13,026 nt of DNA from Actinomycetota bacterium (GTDB lineage: Bacteria; Actinomycetota; Actinomycetes; Nanopelagicales; Nanopelagicaceae). The position numbers were made by a program, and so were the translations under genes. The notes under the pieces are model-generated. The model ran no database searches and was not told the DNA's origin. It saw only the letters and a list, made by a program, of their open reading frames with translations. Position 1 is the first letter of the stretch; every line of letters begins with the position of its first letter. This document shows, in pieces, positions 7,308 through 12,639 of the stretch. The DNA is taken from the NCBI GenBank assembly GCA_947377725.1, contig CANCGX010000025.1, positions 1-13,026 on the forward strand, written 5' to 3'.

Positions 7308-8087
7308 ATGAACTTCACTCGTTACATTGCACTCGGCGATTCGATGACTGAGGGCATGACTGATGAAGTTGTGAATGGGCAATATCGTGGCTGGGCTGAC
7401 CGTATTGCTGATGTGATGGCGGTTCAATCGCCCGACTTTACGTATATGAATTTAGCAGTTCGTGGAAAGCTCATTAAACAGGTAATTGATGGTCAACTTC
7501 CACAAATTCATGGCTTTGTTGAAGGCAAGCAAACTCTTGTAAGTTTCCATGCAGGTGCCAATGATGTAATTAGACCAAATTACAATCCAGCAATTACTTT
7601 GCCTCTTTATATTGATGCTGCGAAAAAGGTTGCCGCAACCGGTTGTACTTTGATGCTTTTCACCGTTATGGAAAAGCCGAGCAGTGAGGGCAAGACAGGG
7701 CAAATTTGGGAAGCAAGATTCCACGAGTTCAACAAAATTGTGCGGCATACGGCCGAGGTCACGGGGGCAGTCTTGATTGATTGGAATGTTGCACCATTCC
7801 TTTCGGATTTGAGATTTTTGGCCCAAGATCGATTGCACTTAAATGCCGAGGGTCATTACAGAGTTGCTCAAGGCGTATTAGAAAAGTTAGGACTTCCTTA
7901 CGATTCAGAATGGAAAACCCCACTTCCTCCTGCCAATCCGACGCCAAAAATCAAGAAAGTTCGCTCAGATATTCGATGGATCCTTACTTTTGTCATACCT
8001 TGGATTTGGCGTAGGGCACGAGGAAAATCATCGGGAGATGGACGTAAATCTAAACATTCTGTGCCAGTTAGTTGGGTTCAGCGCTAG
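7308..8087 (+). CDS. SGNH/GDSL-family hydrolase (esterase/lipase-like)
   Basis: The 259-residue protein carries the four SGNH blocks: GDSMTEG with nucleophile Ser12, a Gly in block II near RGK (Gly53), GAND with Asn85, and DRLHLN with Asp174 and His177. Such enzymes cleave ester bonds in lipids, sugars or acylated cell-envelope molecules; the substrate cannot be told. No signal peptide is visible, so it should be cytoplasmic. Near the end, IRWILTFVIPWIWRR (222-236) is a hydrophobic/aromatic patch followed by GKSSGDGRKSKH; a comparable PW-RR-SSGD tail recurs in actinobacterial homologs and might contact membrane. The frame is open upstream to 7248, but that start lies within rlmB; ATG 7308, one base after the rlmB stop, is right because GDS follows at once. 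Confidence 0.9.
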   Translation: MNFTRYIALGDSMTEGMTDEVVNGQYRGWADRIADVMAVQSPDFTYMNLAVRGKLIKQVIDGQLPQIHGFVEGKQTLVSFHAGANDVIRPNYNPAITLPLYIDAAKKVAATGCTLMLFTVMEKPSSEGKTGQIWEARFHEFNKIVRHTAEVTGAVLIDWNVAPFLSDLRFLAQDRLHLNAEGHYRVAQGVLEKLGLPYDSEWKTPLPPANPTPKIKKVRSDIRWILTFVIPWIWRRARGKSSGDGRKSKHSVPVSWVQR

Positions 8088-8100
8088 TTATTTAGGTACT

Positions 8101-8122
8101 GGTTACCACCTGTTTACCTATC
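8101..8122 (+). promoter_or_regulatory. Putative Pho box (two 11-bp units) upstream of ppk1
   Basis: GGTTACCACCT (8101-8111) and GTTTACCTATC (8112-8122) form an 11-bp tandem repeat, TTACC-N6-TTACC, ending 17 nt before the ppk1 ATG. The units resemble the GTTCACC half-sites of the Streptomyces PHO box. The gap before ppk1 (52 bp) is the largest in the carD-mutT1 run, so an internal promoter is plausible, but no clear -35/-10 pair is evident. Binding by RegX3 is inference. Confidence 0.4.
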
Positions 8123-8139
8123 TGCGAGAGACTTCCCTT

Positions 8140-10224
8140 ATGCATTCGTACTCAATAGCTGAGAGCCCTCGAGATCGTTTAATCGATCGTGAGCTCAGTT
8201 GGCTTGCTTTTAACGAGCGAGTACTTGAACTTGCTGAAGATGAAACGACTCCACTGCTTGAACGTTGCCGCTTCCTTTCAATTTTTTCATCGAATCTCGA
8301 TGACTTTGTGATGATTAGAGTTGCAACCTTAAAGCGAAAAATTGACAATGGAATTACGAAAACAAATCCTGCGGGATATACCCCACTCCAGCTAATGTCG
8401 ACGCTTTCGCACCGAATTCAGGATCTTGTTGAACGTCAGACGAATTGCTTTCATAATTCTGTATTGCCTGCACTTCGTGAGCAAGGAATTGATTTAGTTT
8501 CATGGGATCAACTTTCTGAAGATGAAAAGAAAAATGTCACAGCCATATTTACGACTAAAGTTTTTCCTGTCCTCACGCCACTCGCAATTGATCCTGCTCA
8601 CCCATTCCCGTACATCTCAGGCTTGTCTCTCAATATCGCCGTTATCCTAAAGAATCCAGATTCTGATCAAGAGCTTTTCGCGCGCGTAAAGGTGCCGTCA
8701 AATTTGCCACGTTTTATTCAAACTTCAGTTGGTGATACAAAACGTCTCATTGCGACGGAACATGTAATCATCGCAAATTTGCACGAACTTTTCCACGGCA
8801 TGGAAGTTATCAATAACTATATGTTTAGATTGACAAGAAATGCTGACCTTGAAATTGAAGAGGACGACTCTGATGATCTCTTGGCATCCATGGAGCAAGA
8901 ATTACTTCGTAGAAAATTTGGCCCACCTGTGCGCCTTGAAGTTGATCGCGATATGGATTCAGAACTTCTTACAACGCTCATGGACGAGCTCGACATCAAC
9001 GTGCAGGACATAAGTCGTTATAAATCCCCACTTGATTTAACAGGACTTACTCAAATCGCTGATTTAGATATTCCAGCACTTAAGTTTCCCCGTTGGGACA
9101 ACCAAGTGGCCATGGACTTGCGTGCAGTGGACGCGGACGATGACCAAGGATTCTTTGAAGTAATTGCCCGCAAAGAGATTTTGCTCCATCATCCCTATGA
9201 ATCATTTAATTCATCGGTAGTTCGCTTCTTGGAAGCAGCCGCTCGCGATCCACATGTTTTGGCCATCAAGCAAACTCTGTACAGAACATCTGGTGATTCA
9301 CCTATCGTTCAAGCACTTATCGAGGCCGCCGAAGCTGGAAAACAAGTTCTTGCCGTCGTTGAGATTCGCGCACGTTTTGATGAGCAAGCAAATGTGCGGT
9401 GGGCTAGAAAGCTTGAAGATGCAGGAGTACACGTTGTTTACGGTGTTTTGGGCTTAAAAACACACGCCAAACTTTCAATGGTTGTTCGCCAGGAGAGTGG
9501 AGCAATTCGCCGGTATGTTCACATGGGCACTGGAAATTATCACCCCAAGACGGCGCGACTTTATGAGGATTTTGGAATTCTGAGCGCTGATCCAATTCTT
9601 GGTGATGACGTGAACAAACTTTTCAATCAACTGAGTGGTTTTGCCCCTCAAACTCATTTCTCACGCATCTTGGTTGCACCAAGAACATTGCGCCATGGTC
9701 TCCTTGAGCGCATTGAGAACGAAATTAGGAATCAAAAAGATGGAAAACCAGCATTTATTCGAATGAAGCTAAATTCGCTTCTTGACGAGGAATTTATCGA
9801 AGCGCTTTATAAGGCTTCACAACATGGTGTGAAAATTCAATTAGTAGTTCGCGGAATTTGTGCAATTCGATGCGGCGTTCCTGGACTATCTGAAAACATC
9901 GAAGCTCGCTCAATTTTGGGACGCTTCCTCGAGCATTCACGTATTTTTCATTTTGCAAATGGTGGTGAAGAGGAGCATTGGATAGGTAGCGCAGATTTGA
10001 TGCATCGCAACCTTGATCGACGTGTTGAAAGCCTTGTAAAGATTGTTGCACCAGATCATAAGCGCACGCTTAATCGCGCACTAGACGGATATCTAGCAGA
10101 CACAACTTCTAGTTGGCATATGCATGTTGATGGACACTGGGAGCGAGTCACTCGTTCAAGTGATGGCGAAAGATTGGAAGATTTCCAAATGAAGGCAATT
10201 GAGTGGTATCGGAACCGAGCATGA
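8140..10224 (+). CDS. ppk1: Polyphosphate kinase 1
   Basis: PPK1 transfers the gamma phosphate of ATP onto inorganic polyphosphate, reversibly. The 694-residue product has the N-terminal domain (RELSWLAFNERVLELA, SNLDDFVMIRVA), the head domain, and two phospholipase D-like C domains. His442 in GLKTHAK matches the autophosphorylated His435 of E. coli PPK, and His461 in VHMGTGN matches its essential His454; the spacing of 19 is conserved. GICAIRCGVPGLSENI and ADLMHRNLDRRVE are further family blocks. The frame is open back to 7990, inside the SGNH gene; ATG 8140 is chosen because conserved sequence begins about 12 residues later, with GAGAG (8125-8129) upstream. The stop overlaps the mutT1 start (ATGA), as expected for coupled genes. 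Confidence 0.97.
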   Translation: MHSYSIAESPRDRLIDRELSWLAFNERVLELAEDETTPLLERCRFLSIFSSNLDDFVMIRVATLKRKIDNGITKTNPAGYTPLQLMSTLSHRIQDLVERQTNCFHNSVLPALREQGIDLVSWDQLSEDEKKNVTAIFTTKVFPVLTPLAIDPAHPFPYISGLSLNIAVILKNPDSDQELFARVKVPSNLPRFIQTSVGDTKRLIATEHVIIANLHELFHGMEVINNYMFRLTRNADLEIEEDDSDDLLASMEQELLRRKFGPPVRLEVDRDMDSELLTTLMDELDINVQDISRYKSPLDLTGLTQIADLDIPALKFPRWDNQVAMDLRAVDADDDQGFFEVIARKEILLHHPYESFNSSVVRFLEAAARDPHVLAIKQTLYRTSGDSPIVQALIEAAEAGKQVLAVVEIRARFDEQANVRWARKLEDAGVHVVYGVLGLKTHAKLSMVVRQESGAIRRYVHMGTGNYHPKTARLYEDFGILSADPILGDDVNKLFNQLSGFAPQTHFSRILVAPRTLRHGLLERIENEIRNQKDGKPAFIRMKLNSLLDEEFIEALYKASQHGVKIQLVVRGICAIRCGVPGLSENIEARSILGRFLEHSRIFHFANGGEEEHWIGSADLMHRNLDRRVESLVKIVAPDHKRTLNRALDGYLADTTSSWHMHVDGHWERVTRSSDGERLEDFQMKAIEWYRNRA

Positions 10225-11111
10225 ACCCAACAGTTCTCGCAGCAGGCGGCGTTGTATGGAAATACGACGGAGATGGTCAGGTACTTGTGCTTCTTATTCA
10301 TCGTCCTCGATATGACGATTGGTCGATTCCAAAAGGAAAACTTGAAGAAGGCGAACAACTCATCGCATGTGCTTATCGCGAAGTAGTTGAAGAAACACAC
10401 CTTAAAGTCGCTTTCGGTCCGTTCATCACTGAAACCGAGTATTACGTTGCAGATGGCTTGAAACGTGTTTCGTACTGGGCAGCCCATGCTTACGATCAGA
10501 GCGATTTGTTTATTCCAAATTCCGAGGCCGACGAAGGTCGTTGGCTGACGCTAGAAAACGCTATCGAACTTGCAACACGGGAGAGCGATAAAGAAGTTCT
10601 TTCGGTTTTCTTTAAATCACCGTTCGATGCCCAAGCAATCATCATGCTGCGCCACGGAAAAGCTTTGGCTCGTGAAGAATGGCTTGGAGGCGATGAAGAT
10701 CGTCCTTTGGAGCAAAAAGGATCGTTGCAGGCAAAGCGAATGATCTCGATTTACCAGGCTTTTAATGTGCAAAAAATTATCACTTCTGATGCCATACGTT
10801 GCTACGACACTGTCGAACCACTCTCGAAAGCGCTCGATATAAAGCTCAAGGTCGAAAAAGACATCAGCGAGCAGACTTGGAAGAAAGATAAAGAGAAGGC
10901 AATCGATTTCGCTAAAGAAATTATCAAGGAAGATAAGACCATAATCGTCTGTAGTCACAATCCGGTGCTTCCACGGATGCTTGAAAAACTGACTAAAAAG
11001 ATTGATTTTGACTACCCAGACAACAAGTTGTTACCTGGAGAATCATGGGTTGTCTTCCACAAAAAGAAGGAAGTCCTACAAATTGATCGAATTGAAGCAC
11101 CGAACACGTAA
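10221..11111 (+). CDS. mutT1: Two-domain Nudix hydrolase with histidine phosphatase domain (MutT1-like)
   Basis: The 296-residue protein fuses a Nudix domain (about 4-130) with a histidine phosphatase domain (about 138-290). The Nudix box runs from Gly39 (GKLEEGE, then REVVEE at 53-58); its usual EEXGL ending reads EETHL, so the Gly is replaced by His. The phosphatase domain has RHG at 144-146 with catalytic His145 and SHNP with His246. Mycobacterial MutT1 (Rv2985), located beside ppk (Rv2984), has this architecture and degrades 8-oxo-(d)GTP and diadenosine polyphosphates, with the second domain taking the product further. Synteny and fusion both support the name. The frame is open to a GTG at 10203, but ATG 10221 overlaps the ppk1 stop and begins the Nudix fold. 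Many lysines near the end are unremarkable. Confidence 0.92.
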   Translation: MNPTVLAAGGVVWKYDGDGQVLVLLIHRPRYDDWSIPKGKLEEGEQLIACAYREVVEETHLKVAFGPFITETEYYVADGLKRVSYWAAHAYDQSDLFIPNSEADEGRWLTLENAIELATRESDKEVLSVFFKSPFDAQAIIMLRHGKALAREEWLGGDEDRPLEQKGSLQAKRMISIYQAFNVQKIITSDAIRCYDTVEPLSKALDIKLKVEKDISEQTWKKDKEKAIDFAKEIIKEDKTIIVCSHNPVLPRMLEKLTKKIDFDYPDNKLLPGESWVVFHKKKEVLQIDRIEAPNT

Positions 11112-11113
11112 AA

Positions 11114-12031
11114 CTATTTTTCAGTCCAGTCCATCCATTTAAGAACTACACCTTCGCGTAAGGCCCACGGGCAAATTTCTAGTTCTCGCAAATCAAGATT
11201 GCGCATGACACTTTCTGTGACAAATGCCCCCGCAACTATTTGACGTGCACGGTTACCCGAGACCCCAGGAAGTTTTGTACGTTCTAGATGTGACATCTCA
11301 GAAAGTCTTGAACATATCTTTCGAATATGTTCAATCTTGATTGTCTTTCCATTTCCATCAAACCAATCGCCACCTAAACGCGCAAGTGTGCGCAATGTTT
11401 TACTTGTTGCAATCGCACGATCAGTATCTTGATGGTGTACAAGTGCCGGCAGAATCGATTCGAGTTGGTTTTCAATGTGATCTCGCAAATTGCGAACACT
11501 TTTTTCTGTGTATGGATCACCAAGTAAATGATTTTTGGTTAGGCGACCGGCACCAAGCGGTAGAGATACCGCGACCTCAGGAGCTTCATCATTTCCCACT
11601 GCAATTTCCAGTGAACCTCCACCAATGTCGATCACAAGCAAACGTCCGCTTGACCAACCAAACCAACGACGTGCTGCCAGGAAAGTCAACTTGGCTTCTT
11701 CTTCTCCGCTAAGAACTTGTAGATCGATATCTAGCTCTGTATTCAATGTTGAAATAATGGATTCACCATTGGCTGCCTCACGGAGAGCCGACGTAGCAAA
11801 TGGAAGAAGTTCTTCAACGTGTACAGATTTTGCTTCAGCTATTGCCCTGCGAAGCGTTGATTCAAGCGCTCCGATTCCTTGCTCTGAAATCGTGTTATCG
11901 GATTGGAGGTATTCCGTTAAGCGCAGCTCTTCTTTGTAATTGAAAGTTGGATTTGGACGAGCACCTGCATGGGTATCGACCACCTGAAGGTGGACCGTAT
12001 TTGAACCAACATCGAGAACGCCTAATCGCAC
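11114..12031 (-). CDS. ppx: Exopolyphosphatase / GppA family phosphatase
   Basis: Ppx/GppA proteins remove terminal phosphate from polyphosphate or hydrolyse pppGpp. The 305-residue product has the actin-like ATPase fold motifs: DVGSNTVHLQVVD (7-19), FATSALREAANG, LSGEEEAKLTF with its conserved glutamates, and DIGGGSLEIAVG (phosphate-2 loop). It is the short, roughly 300-residue, actinobacterial type (like M. tuberculosis Ppx1, Rv0496), lacking the C-terminal HD-like domain of E. coli Ppx. Exopolyphosphatase is the better guess given ppk1 nearby, but sequence alone does not exclude pppGpp activity. The start is GTG at 12031, with a TAAGTT -10 element 6 nt before it. It converges on mutT1 with a 2-bp gap, so transcripts probably overlap. 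Confidence 0.92.
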   Translation of the reverse strand: MRLGVLDVGSNTVHLQVVDTHAGARPNPTFNYKEELRLTEYLQSDNTISEQGIGALESTLRRAIAEAKSVHVEELLPFATSALREAANGESIISTLNTELDIDLQVLSGEEEAKLTFLAARRWFGWSSGRLLVIDIGGGSLEIAVGNDEAPEVAVSLPLGAGRLTKNHLLGDPYTEKSVRNLRDHIENQLESILPALVHHQDTDRAIATSKTLRTLARLGGDWFDGNGKTIKIEHIRKICSRLSEMSHLERTKLPGVSGNRARQIVAGAFVTESVMRNLDLRELEICPWALREGVVLKWMDWTEK

Positions 12032-12037
12032 GAGGCG

Positions 12038-12043
12038 AACTTA
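12038..12043 (-). promoter_or_regulatory. Putative leaderless -10 element of ppx
   Basis: On the minus strand TAAGTT (TANNNT) is followed by CGCCTC (6 nt) and then the GTG start at 12031; no ribosome binding site is present. Confidence 0.5.
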
Positions 12044-12092
12044 CTAGGAATGCGCCAGATTTAGCGGGTTAGAAGCATCACTCCTCTCGTGG

Positions 12093-12098
12093 CATAAT
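12093..12098 (+). promoter_or_regulatory. Candidate -10 element of tRNA-Thr
   Basis: CATAAT lies 33 bp before the mature tRNA-Thr 5' end, giving a leader of roughly 25-30 nt for RNase P to remove. A poor -35 (TTAGAA, 12069-12074, 18-bp spacer) accompanies it. Confidence 0.35.
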
Positions 12099-12131
12099 AA
12101 GCCGCTGGTTCAGATACATGAATCGAAGTAG

Positions 12132-12206
12132 GCCTCCCTAGCTCAGTGGTAGAGCATCCGCCTTGTAAGCGGAAGGTCGTCAGTTCAATCCTGACGGGGG
12201 GCTCCA
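12132..12206 (+). tRNA. tRNA-Thr (anticodon TGT), CCA encoded
   Basis: A complete cloverleaf: acceptor GCCTCCC pairs with GGGGGGC (one G-U), D stem GCTC/GAGC, anticodon stem TCCGC/GCGGA around loop CTTGTAA with anticodon TGT at 12164-12166, variable AGGTC, T stem GTCAG/CTGAC around TTCAATC, discriminator T and encoded CCA. It reads ACA (and probably other ACN) codons. Confidence 0.96.
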
Positions 12207-12213
12207 TTTTTTT
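12207..12213 (+). terminator. T-tract directly after tRNA-Thr
   Basis: Seven T residues follow the encoded CCA with no gap. With the GC-rich T arm and acceptor stem just upstream this may end transcription and supply the 3' trailer. The next plus-strand features are hairpins of another kind. Confidence 0.4.
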
Positions 12214-12281
12214 GGTGCTACTAACCCTATTTCAGCCCTGTCTTTATTGAGCAGATCAGTTTTTAATCACGAGGTGTTGAC

Positions 12282-12310
12282 GCACCCTGCGCTTGCGATA
12301 CGCAGAGTGC
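12282..12310 (-). other. Stem-loop 3' of the minus-strand tRNA, loop complementary to its anticodon loop
   Basis: On the minus strand GCACTCTGCG pairs with CGCAGGGTGC (10 bp, one G-U) around the 9-nt loop TATCGCAAG. On the plus strand the same stem has a C-A mismatch, so the minus-strand RNA is the better fold. It begins 8 nt after the tRNA 3' end and lacks a following T-run, so it is not a normal terminator. The loop heptamer TCGCAAG is the exact complement of the 7-nt anticodon loop CTTGCGA. Confidence 0.6.
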
Positions 12311-12318
12311 CCAACGAT

Positions 12319-12391
12319 GGTGCCCACTGGGATTCGAACCCAGGACCCGTTCTTCGCAAGTGAACTGCTCTATCCCCTGAGCTATGAGCAC
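12319..12391 (-). tRNA. Atypical tRNA or tRNA-like gene, anticodon TGC by position (nominally Ala)
   Basis: The minus strand folds as a cloverleaf of 73 nt: acceptor GTGCTCA/TGGGCAC, TA, D stem GCTC/GAGC with loop AGGGGATA, anticodon arm GTTCA-CTTGCGA-AGAAC, variable GGGTC, T stem CTGGG/CCCAG around TTCGAAT. Oddities: position 31-39 is an A-A mismatch, leaving a 4-bp anticodon stem; the discriminator would be C73; CCA is not encoded; and flanking bases extend the acceptor to 9 bp. By geometry the anticodon is TGC, yet the alanine marker G3-U70 is absent, and the D loop with A20 (GGATAGAGC) is the arginine type. A shift by one base would read GCG (Arg) but breaks the stem. It may be a real but divergent tRNA, a decaying one, or a mimic. 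Confidence 0.7.
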
Positions 12392-12457
12392 CAGCAAAAA
12401 TTAATCCGATGTTTTACTTCTAGTTTAGAAATCACCAACACCTGTGGAATTTAATTG

Positions 12458-12485
12458 TTGTGGAGTGAGAAGAGTGAGTTATCCT
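12458..12485 (+). promoter_or_regulatory. Candidate plus-strand promoter of a short RNA
   Basis: TTGTGG (12458-12463) and TATCCT (12480-12485) are 16 bp apart and would start transcription near 12492, directly at the hairpin 12491-12507. Nothing but a hairpin, a terminator and non-coding sequence follows on this strand. Confidence 0.3.
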
Positions 12486-12490
12486 TAACT

Positions 12491-12550
12491 ACTCTTCGCA
12501 AGTGAGTTGCCAACAGCCTCGGTGATTAATTTCTCCGGGGCTGTTTTCAT
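12491..12550 (+). ncRNA. Candidate short RNA (about 55-60 nt) with hairpin complementary to the tRNA anticodon arm
   Basis: The segment contains a hairpin ACTC-TTCGCAAGT-GAGT (12491-12507) and then a strong terminator-like hairpin (12512-12545), with a possible promoter just upstream. TCTTCGCAAGTGA (12493-12505) is identical to 12351-12363, the plus strand opposite the anticodon arm of the minus-strand tRNA, so a plus-strand RNA would be antisense to that arm over 13 nt. No coding potential is seen (longest reading frames are about a dozen codons). Transcription is unproven. Confidence 0.35.
12512..12545 (+). terminator. Rho-independent terminator-like hairpin
   Basis: AACAGCCTCGG pairs with CCGGGGCTGTT (11 bp, one T-G) around a 12-nt loop and is followed by TTCATTT. 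The T-rich side lies on the plus strand; on the minus strand the 3' side reads GGCAACTC, so the hairpin acts, if at all, mainly for plus-strand transcripts. No plus-strand protein gene precedes it, which suggests a non-coding transcript. Confidence 0.6.
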
Positions 12551-12639
12551 TTGACCAAGCAACAATCAGAAATCGTTGCCAATTGAATAACGACTAAAAG
12601 CCTATTGAGATAAATTTAAATCGAACTCAATCCAAAAGA

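Noticed and set aside
7990..8139. Upstream extension of ppk1
   Set aside because: It lies mostly within the SGNH gene, is not similar to PPK1, and the family sequence begins just after ATG 8140.
10056..10487. Minus-strand open frame of 143 codons across the ppk1/mutT1 junction
   Set aside because: Covers two well-supported plus-strand genes and shows no family features.
11535..11939. Plus-strand open frame of 134 codons opposite ppx
   Set aside because: Low-complexity Ser/Arg-rich antisense translation; ppx motifs are clear on the minus strand.
12442..12488. Short plus-strand frame that could be a leader peptide (about 14 codons, GTG start)
   Set aside because: No ribosome binding site, no codon run typical of attenuators, and it ends before the hairpin.
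12559..12579. Hairpin GCAAC/GTTGC as terminator of the minus-strand Ser-rich gene
   Set aside because: Short stem with an internal mismatch and no T-run on the minus strand; too weak to call.
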